A stretch of 64,000 nucleotides of DNA from Rhizobium sp. 9140 (GTDB taxonomy: Bacteria > Pseudomonadota > Alphaproteobacteria > Rhizobiales > Rhizobiaceae), in the NCBI RefSeq assembly GCF_900067135.1, contig NZ_FJUR01000001.1, forward strand, positions 62,001-126,000. The letters are read 5' to 3'. Positions 55,853 through 64,000 of this stretch are shown here, piece after piece (position 1 is the stretch's first letter; the number at the start of each line of letters is the position of its first letter). Both the position numbers and the translations under genes were made by a program. The notes beneath the pieces are model-generated. The model did no database searches, was not told where the DNA came from, and was given only the letters and a program-made list of their open reading frames with translations.

Positions 55853-57085
55853 CTACCCGCGCACCGCGCGAAAACGGTTCGCGGCCTCACGGGCCGCCTT
55901 CTGCTGGGCCTCGCCGATGCCGAGGTAGAAGTCCTCGAGATCGTCGTCCTTCAGGCCCGCACGGCGCGACAGCACGTACCACTTGGCCGCCTCCACCGGA
56001 TTGGGCCGCGTGCCGATGGCATTGATATAGAGGTGCGAGAGCTTGTTCTGCGCAACGACATTGCCGGAATTCGCCGCGCGCAGCATCCAGCCGAAACCCT
56101 GTTCAAGGTTGCGGCTGCCGCCGATGCCGTCCACAAGCCAGATGCCGGCATCGAGCTGGGCCGTATCGATCCCGGCCGCGGCCGCCCGCAACAACCATTC
56201 CCGCGCCCGCGCCCGCTTGTCGTCGGGAATGCCATCGACATTCAGGTAGATCTGCGACAGCGCATATTGCGCGTCCGCGATGCCCTGGCTGGCCGATTTT
56301 TCGTAATAGGGCATCGCGGCCTTCAGCCCGGCCTGTCCCGGCAGGTCGGCCACAAGCAGCTGGGCATAATTGAACTGGGCGGAGGCATTGCCACGATCGG
56401 CCGCCTTCTTCATCAGCTCCTCGGAGCGGGCCTTGTCGCGTGGCACGTCCCGGCCCTCCATCAGGAGGATGGCGTATTTGAACATCGCGGAGGGATCGCC
56501 GGCGGCTGCGGCCTGCCCGTACCAGAAGGCCGCGTCCTTCGGTTTGCGCGGCACGCCAAGCCCTTGGGCGAAAATTTCTGCGACCAGCGTCTGCGCCGAG
56601 GCATCGCCCAGCTGTGCGCGCGGCAGAGCGAGCTCCATGGCCGTGAGGTAGTAGCCGCGCTGGAACGCACCATAGGCGTCGTCGGCCTTGCCCTCGAAGG
56701 GCTTTTCGGCGGGAAGCGCTGGAAGGGCGACGCCCATCCGCTCCAGCACGTTGACGCCGCCGGACGGCGCGATCTTGCCGTCGGCAGGCTTTCCCTCGCC
56801 GCCCGGCCGCCGCAGCGCCGGGATTTCGTTTTCCGGAAGGGCTGCGCCATTGAACGGGGTGATGCGGCCGCGCTTGGCCGTCACGCCGGTCTCGCTCGTC
56901 GCGTCGTCCTCCGGCTCGGCGCCCGCTTCCGCATCAGGCTGTGCCGGTGTTTCGGCCGGGGCAACAATGGCCGTGTCGGGCTCGACGCCCGGAAGCGCGT
57001 CCTGCGCGCTCGCAGGCAGGCACGCCACACTCACAGAGAACAGGGCAACGGAAAAAAGGCAGAGACGGGGCAAACGATCCAGCAT
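55853..57085 (-). CDS. Exported Sel1-repeat protein
   Basis: 410 residues. A signal peptide ends near ASA-QD (about 27). An acidic, Pro/Ala-rich stretch (30-100) follows, then a run of Sel1/TPR-like helical repeats (about 140-395). Examples are AQTLVAEIFAQGLGVPRKPKDAAFWYGQAAAAG, AMFKYAILLMEGRDVPRDKA and AQYALSQIYLNVDGIPDDKR, given here in pieces. These are protein-interaction scaffolds, often in envelope or signalling contexts. Eight bp downstream of the ThiE-like gene, so co-transcribed. Confidence 0.88.
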   Translation of the reverse strand: MLDRLPRLCLFSVALFSVSVACLPASAQDALPGVEPDTAIVAPAETPAQPDAEAGAEPEDDATSETGVTAKRGRITPFNGAALPENEIPALRRPGGEGKPADGKIAPSGGVNVLERMGVALPALPAEKPFEGKADDAYGAFQRGYYLTAMELALPRAQLGDASAQTLVAEIFAQGLGVPRKPKDAAFWYGQAAAAGDPSAMFKYAILLMEGRDVPRDKARSEELMKKAADRGNASAQFNYAQLLVADLPGQAGLKAAMPYYEKSASQGIADAQYALSQIYLNVDGIPDDKRARAREWLLRAAAAGIDTAQLDAGIWLVDGIGGSRNLEQGFGWMLRAANSGNVVAQNKLSHLYINAIGTRPNPVEAAKWYVLSRRAGLKDDDLEDFYLGIGEAQQKAAREAANRFRAVRG

Positions 57086-57093
57086 TCCCGGTC

Positions 57094-57747
57094 TTAAGCG
57101 CCAAACCGTGGCGCTTTTTCGTCAAGCAGTGCATTGACCTCCGCAATCACGGCAGCAGCACGCTTCGGCACCTCGAAAACGGCCCGATGCAGCGCCACGA
57201 ACTCCGCACCGCTTTCCGCAACCGCGAGAGCGGAGGCGGGGTCGGCACCGCCCATGACGATGCAGGGGATCTCGATCATCGAGGACCACCACTCGCCGAG
57301 CGCCACGTTTTTCCCATGCGCCTCCGGCTTGATGTCGCCATTCAGCTTGCCGAAGAAGATATAGTCCGGTTTTGCCTCGCCGATTTCCAGCGCATGATGC
57401 CGGTCGGCCGCATTGCCGCCGCCGACGATGAGCTTCGGCGAGAATTTCTCCATCGCCTCGGTCATGACCTCGTGATTGCCCTCGACATGCAAGCCATCGG
57501 CGCGGACCCGCCCGGCGACGCGGGTATCGCCCGCGACGAGCGCCGCGGCGCCGGCCTCCTGGATGAGCGGAACGAGCGCTTCCGCATGTTTCTGGAAGGC
57601 CTGGTCGTCGAGCCCGTATTGCGGCACGATGACGGAGGCGACGTCGCCGCCTTTCAGGGCGTCGCCAACGATGCGGGCGCGCTCCGTGGCATCCGCGATA
57701 TCGGGAACGATGAGGACGAGGCGGCAGCGATTGTCGGTCTGGCTCAT
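57094..57747 (-). CDS. Thiamine-phosphate synthase-like protein
   Basis: 217 residues from the ATG at 57747. TIM-barrel pattern: RLVLIVPDI, VASVIVPQYGL, ALVAGDTRVAGRVRADGLHVEG, LIVGGGNAADRHHAL and DYIFFGKLNGD. The C-terminal phosphate loops are IPCIVMGGADPASAL and GAEFVALHRAVF. It matches the ThiE/TenI superfamily, but the canonical VGVSxH and TxTK motifs are changed (GGGNAADRH, GKLNGD), so the reaction is uncertain. Rhizobia carry a divergent second ThiE copy like this one. It leads a two-gene unit with the Sel1 gene. Confidence 0.72.
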   Translation of the reverse strand: MSQTDNRCRLVLIVPDIADATERARIVGDALKGGDVASVIVPQYGLDDQAFQKHAEALVPLIQEAGAAALVAGDTRVAGRVRADGLHVEGNHEVMTEAMEKFSPKLIVGGGNAADRHHALEIGEAKPDYIFFGKLNGDIKPEAHGKNVALGEWWSSMIEIPCIVMGGADPASALAVAESGAEFVALHRAVFEVPKRAAAVIAEVNALLDEKAPRFGA

Positions 57748-57893
57748 GAAGGTGCTCCAGCAGGCCACAGGGGCGTGCATCTGCGTGTTATCTGTGCGCT
57801 CAGCGATAGCCGCTCGCGCGTCGGGGATCAACCATGCCAGGGCACGCCGCCAGAACGCGCATCTCTACTTGCAAGAGAATTCCGCCAAAATAC

Positions 57894-57914
57894 ATACTCG
57901 CAAATGGCGAGTAT
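57894..57914. promoter_or_regulatory. Palindromic operator candidate upstream of arsR-like gene
   Basis: ATACTCGC (57894-57901) / GCGAGTAT (57907-57914) with a 5-nt spacer, 78 bp before the regulator's start. The size and symmetry suit a winged-helix dimer. Confidence 0.5.
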
Positions 57915-57991
57915 TAGCAGGTTGCGAAAAATAGGTTGTGGCAACGCACAATTTACTTGATGATAATGTGCATTTCTAATAACGTTCTAAT

Positions 57992-58252
57992 ATGTCAAAT
58001 TTATCACCCTTCAGTGCCATCGCAGACCCGAACCGCCGCTACCTGCTCGAGGAGCTTCGGCGTGCGCCGAAGACCGTCAATGAGCTTGCCGAAGGCTTAC
58101 CAATCAGTCGTCCGGCCGTTTCGCAGCACCTCAAGGCTCTGCTCGATTCCAACCTCGTTTCGGTCTCGCCCAACGGGACGAAACGCATCTACCATATCAA
58201 CAAGCCGGGACTCGACGCCGTCAATCTCTGGTTGGATCAGTTCTGGGCCTAG
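57992..58252 (+). CDS. ArsR-family transcriptional regulator, short
   Basis: 86 residues. The winged helix-turn-helix covers about 6-75: FSAIADPNRRYLLEELRRAP, VNELAEGLPISRPAVSQHLKAL, LVSVSPNGTKRIYHINKPG. The protein ends at LDQFWA, where related regulators usually continue about 15-25 residues and are followed by an AHSA1/SRPBCC gene; neither is present. No Shine-Dalgarno sequence is visible. The upstream region is AT-rich with a palindrome. Confidence 0.8.
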   Translation: MSNLSPFSAIADPNRRYLLEELRRAPKTVNELAEGLPISRPAVSQHLKALLDSNLVSVSPNGTKRIYHINKPGLDAVNLWLDQFWA

Positions 58253-59242
58253 TCGCCGCTGTGCATACGGTTATCAGCGGTAGCCAAGAGCAGAGACTTG
58301 GCGACCGTTTGAAGATAACCGCCATAGTGAGGGCAAGGCTCCATCCGTGATAGGAACGCGGCTTTCGGGAAGCTTTCGATAAGGACTTGCGCTGTTTCAG
58401 CCGGGGCACGATCGGTGCACGGTGTCCGATTCGAGAGTATGCTACGTACGTCCCCGAATCGGGATTGATCGTGCAGCGGGTATCGAGCGTTTCAACGGAG
58501 CGACGTCCGTTACGTTTGACGCACATGCTATAATACATTCCCGTCAAAGTCGCATATCTGCGACGCTTTTGGTCTCTTCATCAAACTGTTCGCAGAATAA
58601 GTTATTCTGCATTGGCTCATTCTCGTGTCGCTTAACGGACATGTTTGGTGCTTCGCATTCCACACCCTTTAGGGCAGCGTGCGCGCGGGATGTTCGTTCG
58701 TGGTGCGCCGAGACCATGCTCCCGACAGATGCGCGACATCCCATGCTTCCAGCCATTTTTGTATTTGCTCGCTTACCATGCACTCTTCGGCGTGACGCCC
58801 TGCGTCCCGAAGTCAGCATCCCGCGATGGTGCGCTTCGACCCGTATCGCCCGATGCCAAACGCGCCGGCAGCAGATCGGCGGCGCGGCTCCAGCGGCGCG
58901 CGCCACCGTGTCCGTGCGCATTGCATAGCGGTTATCCCCGCCGTGGGGTCTAGCGGGCAGAATCAGCGAGCAGGCCCTGAGATTTGGCAAGAATGGCAGA
59001 CGGGGAGGTCGCGTAGACGATGGTCCAGCAGTGTGCCCGTATGGACGACCCGGCAGCAGGTCGCAGGTATCGGCACTCCATCATAGAGCGCACCAATCCC
59101 GGCACTGAAAAAAGCCGACGCCTCGCAGACGGGGTGAGCCGATCCGCGAGGCGCCTCGCTTCATGAGCGCGGATCTCATGCCGTCATGATCGGCTGGGTC
59201 CGGCTGTCACGTGAATTTCCCTGGAGAGAATGCTGTACGTAA
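58253..59242. other. About 1 kb without a convincing gene
   Basis: Between the ArsR gene and the YdcH gene. The open frames here (up to about 170 codons) have no recognisable motif, poor ribosome sites and mixed codon use, and base composition is less uniformly GC-rich than in the neighbours. It contains a 19-nt perfect palindrome (58592-58610), a TATAAT (58531-58536) and a hairpin CGCCTCGC/GCGAGGCG (59119-59153) near six A (59108-59113). It may be decayed accessory DNA. Confidence 0.55.
58592..58610. repeat. Perfect 19-nt palindrome
   Basis: GCAGAATAA-G-TTATTCTGC, symmetric about one base, within the gene-less kilobase. It has the size of a dimeric repressor operator; no gene start lies convincingly next to it. 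Confidence 0.45.
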
Positions 59243-59416
59243 TCAATGAGTCGTCGAACGGATCTTCGCGATCTCGTCCTTCAAACGCAGCTTCCGACGC
59301 TTGATAGTGGCAATATATTCGTCTTCTACAGACGGTCTTGTCAGAGCCGAATGCAGCTCTTCTTCGAGAACGGTGTGTTTCTTCTCAAGCGTTGCAAGAT
59401 GAGCCTCAATGTTCAT
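59243..59416 (-). CDS. YdcH/DUF465 family protein
   Basis: 57 residues from the ATG at 59416 with GGAAGGG upstream. Two-helix hairpin: NIEAHLATLEKKHTVLEEEL, then SVEDEYIATIKRRKLRLKDEIAKI. This fits the YdcH (DUF465) family of small helical proteins of unknown function. A second, divergent member lies 300 bp away at 59715. Confidence 0.85.
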   Translation of the reverse strand: MNIEAHLATLEKKHTVLEEELHSALTRPSVEDEYIATIKRRKLRLKDEIAKIRSTTH

Positions 59417-59714
59417 GTGGCAGTCCCTTCCTTTTGCTTGCATCCGGTCGCCAGGCGCCGGATGTTCAGGTTCTAACCGGGGAAGTGTGCCATGCGTTTG
59501 CCGATTTGTCGAAGGCGAAATCGCAGAAACGGATAACTTCCCGTGAACGATCGTTCTATGCTAGAGGATCGCGCCTTGGATGAATCGCGCACGGGGCCGG
59601 AAGGTTCCCGCCGCGCCGCAATGATCCGAACCGGCCGCTTGAGACCCTGCGGCCACGCACCAACTTTCTTACCCGACGACAGTTCTGCCGCCGGATGCCG
59701 ACAGGGAAATCCGC

Positions 59715-59918
59715 ATGCCCGATCAGGACCAGGCCGAACTCAGACTGAGCGTTGCGCGTCTGCGGCAGGAGCACGAGGATTACGATGTCGCCATCAATGC
59801 GATGATCCAGACCGGCTGCGATGCGCTGCGAATTCAGCGGATGAAGAAAAAAAAGCTGGTCATCAAGGACAGGATCACCAAGATCGAGGATGTGATCATT
59901 CCCGACATCATCGCCTGA
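59715..59918 (+). CDS. YdcH/DUF465 family protein
   Basis: 67 residues, highly charged, with two helices: QAELRLSVARLRQEHEDYDV and the KKKKLVIKDRITKIED repeat typical of the family (LK.KKL..KD.I). One Cys (QTGCDAL). Function unknown. Divergent from the other YdcH gene; about 120 bp upstream of purE but with no visible link. Confidence 0.85.
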   Translation: MPDQDQAELRLSVARLRQEHEDYDVAINAMIQTGCDALRIQRMKKKKLVIKDRITKIEDVIIPDIIA

Positions 59919-60041
59919 ATGGGCCTGATGCGGATTTGCGACACACGACCGAGCGTGAACCCTTTACCTCACAGCGCGGGCTTTGCATGAAGGCCGGCGC
60001 CAACCTCTTTCCCGCGAACCTCTCTTCAAGGAGTGCGAGAC

Positions 60042-60542
60042 GTGACGAACCCCGGTCCGCCCCCCGTCGCCATCATCATGGGAAGCCAGTCCGACTGGGA
60101 AACCATGAAGAATGCCGCCGACATGCTCGATGCGCTCGACATTCCCTATGAAGCACGCATCGTTTCGGCCCACCGCACGCCCGACCGGCTGGTGACCTTC
60201 GCCACCTCCGCCCGCGAGGAAGGCTTCAAGGTCATCATCGCCGGGGCCGGCGGTGCCGCCCACCTTCCCGGCATGACCGCCGCCATGACCCCCCTGCCCG
60301 TCTTCGGCGTGCCGGTGCAGTCGAAGACCATGTCCGGCCAGGACAGCCTGCTTTCCATCGTGCAGATGCCGGCCGGCATTCCGGTCGGCACACTCGCCAT
60401 CGGCCGCGCCGGCGCCATCAATGCCGCCCTGCTGGCTGCCGCCGTACTGTCGCTGTCCGATCCGGATCTTGCCGACAGGCTGGATATCTGGCGCGCCGAG
60501 CAGAGCGCCGCGGTCGCCGAATATCCGGTCGACCCGGCATGA
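60042..60542 (+). CDS. purE: N5-carboxyaminoimidazole ribonucleotide mutase
   Basis: Converts N5-CAIR to CAIR in purine synthesis. 166 residues from the GTG at 60042, which has AAGGAG 8 nt upstream; a GTG three codons earlier lacks spacing. Active-site motifs [20 protein letters not shown] (with the catalytic His) and [11 protein letters not shown] are intact. It overlaps purK by 4 nt (ATGA). Confidence 0.95.
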   Translation: MTNPGPPPVAIIMGSQSDWETMKNAADMLDALDIPYEARIVSAHRTPDRLVTFATSAREEGFKVIIAGAGGAAHLPGMTAAMTPLPVFGVPVQSKTMSGQDSLLSIVQMPAGIPVGTLAIGRAGAINAALLAAAVLSLSDPDLADRLDIWRAEQSAAVAEYPVDPA

Positions 60543-61588
60543 TCACACTCGGCATCATCGGTGGCGGCCAGCTCGGCCGCATGCTCGCCATGGCCGCCGC
60601 GCGTCTCAACGTGCGCACCGTCATCCTCGAGCCGCAGGCGGATTGTCCGGCAGCGCAGGCCGCCAACCGGCAGATCGTCGCCGCTTATGACGATGAAGCC
60701 GCGCTCGACGCACTGGCTGAGGCCTGCGATATCGTGACCTACGAATTCGAGAACGTGCCGGTTTCCGCTGCCACGCGCCTTGCGCGCAGCCTGCCGGTCT
60801 ATCCGCCGCCGAAGGCGCTGGAAGTGGCGCAGGACCGGGTCACCGAGAAGCGGTTTCTGAATGCCTGCGGTCTGGAGACGGCCCGTTTTCACACGATCGA
60901 CAGCGCCGCGGAGCTGACGGCTGCCCTTGCCGATTTCGGCGGAAAAGGCGTGCTCAAGACCCGCCGTTTCGGATATGACGGCAAGGGACAGCATGTCTTC
61001 CGCGACGATGGCGAAGATTCGGCCGCCGTTTACGAACGTCTGGGCGCCGTGCCGCTAATCCTCGAGAGCTTCGTCGCCTTCGACCGCGAGATTTCCATCA
61101 TCGCCGCGCGCGGCACGGATGGCGCGTTCGCGGCCTTCGATCCAGCGGAGAACGTTCACCGCAACGGCATTCTGCACACCTCCACCGTTCCCGCGGCGAT
61201 CGACGCGGCAGCCGCGCAGGCTGCGACCGCTGCGGCAAGAGCGATTCTCGAAACGCTGGATTACGTCGGCGTCATCGGCGCGGAGTTTTTCGTACGGCCG
61301 GATGGTGGGCTTGTCGTCAACGAGATCGCACCCCGCGTCCACAATTCCGGCCACTGGACGGAGGCCGCCTGCGTGGTCTCGCAGTTCGAGCAGCACATCC
61401 GCGCCGTTTGCGGTCTGCCGCTTGGGCATACGGCCCGTCATTCGGACGCAGTGATGCAGAACCTCATCGGCGACGACATCCACGACCTGCCGCGCTGGCT
61501 GCAGGAGCCCCGTACGCTCGTTCACCTCTATGGCAAGGATGAAGCCCGTCCGGGCCGGAAGATGGGCCATGTGACGGTGCTGGGCTGA
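60539..61588 (+). CDS. purK: N5-carboxyaminoimidazole ribonucleotide synthase
   Basis: ATP-grasp enzyme making N5-CAIR from AIR, bicarbonate and ATP. 349 residues. N-terminal [16 protein letters not shown], then ATP-grasp residues in [32 protein letters not shown], and the metal-binding [13 protein letters not shown]. Translationally coupled to purE; the pair ends at a terminator at 61700-61738. Confidence 0.96.
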   Translation: MITLGIIGGGQLGRMLAMAAARLNVRTVILEPQADCPAAQAANRQIVAAYDDEAALDALAEACDIVTYEFENVPVSAATRLARSLPVYPPPKALEVAQDRVTEKRFLNACGLETARFHTIDSAAELTAALADFGGKGVLKTRRFGYDGKGQHVFRDDGEDSAAVYERLGAVPLILESFVAFDREISIIAARGTDGAFAAFDPAENVHRNGILHTSTVPAAIDAAAAQAATAAARAILETLDYVGVIGAEFFVRPDGGLVVNEIAPRVHNSGHWTEAACVVSQFEQHIRAVCGLPLGHTARHSDAVMQNLIGDDIHDLPRWLQEPRTLVHLYGKDEARPGRKMGHVTVLG

Positions 61589-61699
61589 GCTTTGCGCCGG
61601 ATGTCGCAAACCTGCTAAAAACCGGGCTTCGCGTCCAAAATCCCGGCCGTTATGGTTGACAGCAGCCCGGGCTCGGGGTATTTGCCAGCCACCGTAAAG

Positions 61700-61738
61700 A
61701 GCGCGCTCAGCCCTGACAGGCTCGCAGGCGCGCTTTTT
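61700..61738 (+). terminator. Terminator of purEK
   Basis: AGCGCGC (61700-61706) / GCGCGCT (61728-61734) with an inner AGCC/GGCT pair and five T. It lies 54 bp upstream of rpmJ. Confidence 0.75.
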
Positions 61739-61791
61739 GATTGTTTAGACCCTGTGCGAATGTGCATTCGCCGCAACTGCGGATCAGAAAG

Positions 61792-61917
61792 ATGAAGATC
61801 AAAAATTCGCTTAAGTCGCTGAAGGCCCGTCATCGCGAAAACCGTCTGGTTCGCCGCAAGGGCCGCGTCTATATCATCAACAAGCTCAACCCGCGTTTCA
61901 AGGCCCGTCAGGGCTGA
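61792..61917 (+). CDS. rpmJ: 50S ribosomal protein L36
   Basis: 41 residues, [24 protein letters not shown] then the ending [13 protein letters not shown]. This is the form without zinc-binding cysteines (YkgO-like), standard in alphaproteobacteria. AGAAAG precedes the ATG. A hairpin terminator lies at 62001-62036. Confidence 0.95.
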   Translation: MKIKNSLKSLKARHRENRLVRRKGRVYIINKLNPRFKARQG

Positions 61918-62000
61918 GGCATATCTGCCGAAGCGGGACTGAATTGACCTGTGTTTCGACCTTTGGTCGAGGGGCATGTCATAAAATTGATTTGATCTGA

Positions 62001-62036
62001 GGCCATGGCGGGATACCTTCTCACCATGGCCTTTTT
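62001..62036 (+). terminator. Terminator of rpmJ
   Basis: GGCCATGG (62001-62008) / CCATGGCC (62024-62031), 15-nt loop, five T. It lies immediately before (or across) the start of the following TPR gene. Confidence 0.7.
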
Positions 62037-62037
62037 C

Positions 62038-62682
62038 ATGTCCCGTACCCTGATTTCCGCACTGTCTCGCCTGGCGCCTCTGGTTGCGGCATGTCTTGTC
62101 GTGTCGTGCCTTGTCCCTGTCCAGGCGGCGGATACCGCGCAGGCGCCAACGGCAGACAGGCCCACAGCGAAGCCTGCCGAGCCGGAAAAACTCCCGACGC
62201 GGGCCGAGAAGCTCGACACCCTGTTTGCCGCGCTGAAGCGCGAGCGGGATGCCGAGAAGGCGCGCGGCATTGCCGAGCAGATCCGTCTGGAATGGCAGGA
62301 TTCGGGAAGTGCGACCGTGAACCTGCTCATGCAGTGGGCGGCAAAGGCCGTGGCCGACAGCAAGCAGCCGAGTGCCCTCGACCTCTACGATCAGGTCATC
62401 GCGCTGGCGCCCGACTATGTCGAGGGCTGGAACCAGCGGGCGACGTTGCATTACCAGATGAGCAACTACCGGAAATCCATGTCCGACATCAACCGCGTGC
62501 TGGCGCTGGAGCCGCGGCACTTCGGTGCGCTTGCGGGAATGGCAGCAATCCTCGCCGCCTCCGGCAAGGACGAACTGGCCCTGCGCGCCTGGGAACAGTT
62601 CCTCGCCGTCTACCCCGCCGAGCGCAAGGCGCAGGAGCAGGTGGGGGAACTGGAAGAGAAGCTGGCGGGCAACCGTACCTAA
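62038..62682 (+). CDS. Exported TPR protein
   Basis: 214 residues from the ATG at 62038, chosen because it gives a standard signal peptide (MSRTLISALSR, hydrophobic core, cut near VQA-AD). ATGs at 62005 and 62026 are in frame but fall within a terminator hairpin. A possible lipobox (VVSC) is also present. The mature part is charged and then shows two or three TPRs (about 75-200): SALDLYDQVIALAPDYVEGW, then YRKSMSDINRVLALEPRHFGAL and LRAWEQFLAVYPAERK. No SD sequence is visible. Confidence 0.8.
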   Translation: MSRTLISALSRLAPLVAACLVVSCLVPVQAADTAQAPTADRPTAKPAEPEKLPTRAEKLDTLFAALKRERDAEKARGIAEQIRLEWQDSGSATVNLLMQWAAKAVADSKQPSALDLYDQVIALAPDYVEGWNQRATLHYQMSNYRKSMSDINRVLALEPRHFGALAGMAAILAASGKDELALRAWEQFLAVYPAERKAQEQVGELEEKLAGNRT

Positions 62683-62844
62683 GAGGGTCTTGCTCTACCT
62701 TCCGACAATGCGCCGATCCGCGCTCCGGTGAACCGTTCCCCGGAGCGCTCCGTATGACATCGACAATCCGATTCAGACCGCAAGCCCTACCCTCGGTTTA
62801 GCGCATCGGCTCCAGTATCGCTAACGGTGTGACGACGATAGACC

Positions 62845-63879
62845 ATGCCTCCCTTCCCGACCCGCAGGATCATCATGCTCTCGACGCTCACCGCCTTCCT
62901 CATCCTGATGGCCGTGGGGATCGGTGCCGGAACCTATCAGGCATCGGCCTTCGAGCGGACCAGCGGCCATGAGGGCGACCTCACAGATGTCGGCGGCTAT
63001 AGCATGAACAGCGTTCACGTGCCCCGCCCGCCCGGCGCAGACCTGCCGCCCATCGTCTTCATCCACGGCGCCAGCGCCAACCTCAACGACCCGATGGCAG
63101 CCTTTCGTGCGAAGCTGGAAGGCCGAGCCGAGATGCTGTTCCTCGATCGCCCCGGCTTCGGCTATTCCGAGCGCGGCGGGCCGCGCAACGCCTATCCGGA
63201 CGGACAGGCGGATGCGGTGGCCGCCCTCATGAAGAAGCGCGGGATCCGCAAAGCGATCATCGTCGCCCATTCCTTCGGCGGCGCGATTGCCGCGACCTTT
63301 GCCCTGAACCACAGGGACATGGTGGCCGGCCTCGTCTTCCTCTCCCCCGCCACCCATCCCTGGCCGGGCGGCGTCGAGTGGTACTATGACGTCGCCAAGA
63401 CGCCTCTGCTCGGCGATCTCTTCGCGACCCTCGTCGCACCCACCGTCGGCCGCCTGCTGGTGGACAAGGCCACCCGCAGCGTCTTTGCGCCCAACCACCG
63501 GCCGGACGATTACATCGCCCAGAGCAAGACCTATCTGGCGCTTCGCCCCGCGACCTTCCGCAACAATGCCGTCGATATCGCCAATCTGCTCGCCTATGTC
63601 ACGAAGGTCGCGCCGCGCTATGGCGAAATCACAGCGCCCACGGTTATCATCACCGGAGACCGGGACAAGGTCGTCCTGCCGGACATTCACTCCCGCCAAC
63701 TGCATGAGGCGATCGCGGGTTCACGGCTGGTCACCATCCAAAATCTCGGCCACAAGCCCGACTATATCGTTACCGACGTCGCCATCGCCGCCATCGAGAC
63801 CGTTGCCGGTGAAACGCCCGATCTCGATGGCATCGCCCGCGCAGCGGAAAAGCGCATCGCCGGCGACAACGAGGACTGA
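62845..63879 (+). CDS. Alpha/beta hydrolase, membrane-anchored
   Basis: 344 residues with an N-terminal hydrophobic anchor (about 11-31). Oxyanion region PIVFIHGASANLND, nucleophile Ser143 in AHSFGG, acidic residue in ITGDRDKVV and His in NLGHKPDY complete the triad. The lid region (175-235) is helical. Substrate unknown; the mix resembles haloperoxidase/epoxide-hydrolase-like serine hydrolases. A terminator follows at once, separating it from the convergent pyruvate kinase gene. Confidence 0.88.
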   Translation: MPPFPTRRIIMLSTLTAFLILMAVGIGAGTYQASAFERTSGHEGDLTDVGGYSMNSVHVPRPPGADLPPIVFIHGASANLNDPMAAFRAKLEGRAEMLFLDRPGFGYSERGGPRNAYPDGQADAVAALMKKRGIRKAIIVAHSFGGAIAATFALNHRDMVAGLVFLSPATHPWPGGVEWYYDVAKTPLLGDLFATLVAPTVGRLLVDKATRSVFAPNHRPDDYIAQSKTYLALRPATFRNNAVDIANLLAYVTKVAPRYGEITAPTVIITGDRDKVVLPDIHSRQLHEAIAGSRLVTIQNLGHKPDYIVTDVAIAAIETVAGETPDLDGIARAAEKRIAGDNED

Positions 63880-63926
63880 ACGACAAAACGCCGCGTCCCC
63901 ATGCGGGAACGCGGCGTTTTGTCGTT
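63879..63926. terminator. Bidirectional terminator, hydrolase / pyruvate kinase
   Basis: 18-bp perfect stem, AACGACAAAACGCCGCGT / ACGCGGCGTTTTGTCGTT (63879-63896, 63909-63926), between two convergent genes. The AAAA/TTTT blocks lie inside the stem, so it can act in both directions. Confidence 0.8.
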
Positions 63927-63941
63927 CGGTATTTCGAAGGC

Positions 63942-64000
63942 TCAGACGCCGCCGGCGCCGTCTTCGCTGATATAGGCGATGCGCAGCATGTTCGTGGCGC
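63942..64000 (-). CDS. pyk: Pyruvate kinase, C-terminal fragment
   Basis: Only the last 19 codons are in the window, reading ATNMLRIAYISEDGAGGV before the stop. The NMLRIAYI ending is the C terminus of alphaproteobacterial pyruvate kinase as I remember it. It ends 15 bp past the shared terminator. The identification rests on a short segment. Confidence 0.65.
   Translation of the reverse strand, partial: ATNMLRIAYISEDGAGGV

Noticed and set aside
58517..58536. TTGACG and TATAAT as a sigma70 promoter
   Set aside because: Only about 8 bp apart, too close for a -35/-10 pair.
58422..58990. Open frames of about 150-170 codons in the gene-less kilobase
   Set aside because: No ribosome site, no motif, and Arg/Ala/Pro-rich translation typical of non-coding GC-rich DNA.
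59108..59153. Hairpin plus six T on the minus strand as a terminator
   Set aside because: Five unpaired bases separate the stem from the T-run and no gene ends there; kept only as a note.

Overview
The window is a GC-rich stretch of a Rhizobiales chromosome, most likely Rhizobiaceae. This is inferred from gene content and gene order: the ruvC-ruvA-ruvB / ybgC-tolQRAB-pal-cpoB-tilS-ftsH-glmM run, an sqdBDC sulfolipid operon beside it, tkt-gap-pgk-class I aldolase in one line, a zapA / 6S RNA / 5-formyltetrahydrofolate cyclo-ligase block, rcdA (DUF1465), and CtrA-type TTAA-N7-TTAA boxes. Nearly all of it is core genome. No tRNA, rRNA, CRISPR array, transposase or prophage was seen.

Layout. 1-5.9 kb: end of an unknown gene, purA, an EamA transporter, and serC-serA behind a structured leader. 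6-8.8 kb: two paralogous outer-membrane beta-barrel proteins, each with a CtrA-like box 86-87 bp upstream of its start, plus two small genes. 8.9-22.3 kb: a minus-strand cell-envelope block (glmM, ftsH, tilS, cpoB, pal, tolB, tolA, tolR, tolQ, a GT4 glycosyltransferase, ybgC). 22.4-25.4 kb: sqdB-sqdD-sqdC on the plus strand. 25.4-30.3 kb: a minus-strand run ruvC-ruvA-[AbrB/PIN toxin-antitoxin]-ruvB-phosphoesterase-Nudix-Hva1-small protein. 30.5-38.2 kb: a luciferase-like monooxygenase, a CHASE4-like/GGDEF diguanylate cyclase, yebC, a metallo-beta-lactamase-fold protein, a fused BrnT-BrnA protein, a YmdB-type phosphoesterase, ygfA, 6S RNA, zapA and a DUF4164 gene. 38.4-44.8 kb: central carbon genes tkt, gap, pgk and class I aldolase, ending in a candidate MmgR-like small RNA. 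45-52.2 kb: PhzF, an MFS carrier, a candidate CtrA-driven small RNA, rcdA, rpmE, an ABC exporter and an orphan TctC-type binding protein. 52.4-57.8 kb: a MotA-like/OmpA-like pair, suhB, a Sel1 protein and a ThiE-like protein. 58-59.2 kb: a short ArsR regulator and about 1 kb without a convincing gene. 59.2-64 kb: two YdcH proteins, purE-purK, rpmJ, a TPR protein, an alpha/beta hydrolase and the 3' end of pyruvate kinase.

How the parts relate. The Tol-Pal system, GlmM (peptidoglycan and LPS precursor) and FtsH (membrane protein quality control) form an envelope-maintenance block, and sqdBDC adds an anionic sulfolipid. The ruv genes do Holliday-junction processing. The carbon genes cover lower glycolysis and the pentose phosphate pathway; twin LacI-type operators precede the aldolase. 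CtrA-type boxes before two porin-like genes, a small RNA and rcdA suggest cell-cycle control.

I did not find a clearly new multi-gene system. The least ordinary items are a BrnT toxin reading straight into its BrnA antitoxin as one protein, a toxin-antitoxin pair lodged and translationally coupled between ruvA and ruvB, a candidate small RNA under a perfect CtrA box just before rcdA, a SuhB whose inositol-phosphatase signature is altered at two positions, and a 15-bp-arm hairpin in the otherwise empty 1-kb ftsH-glmM gap.
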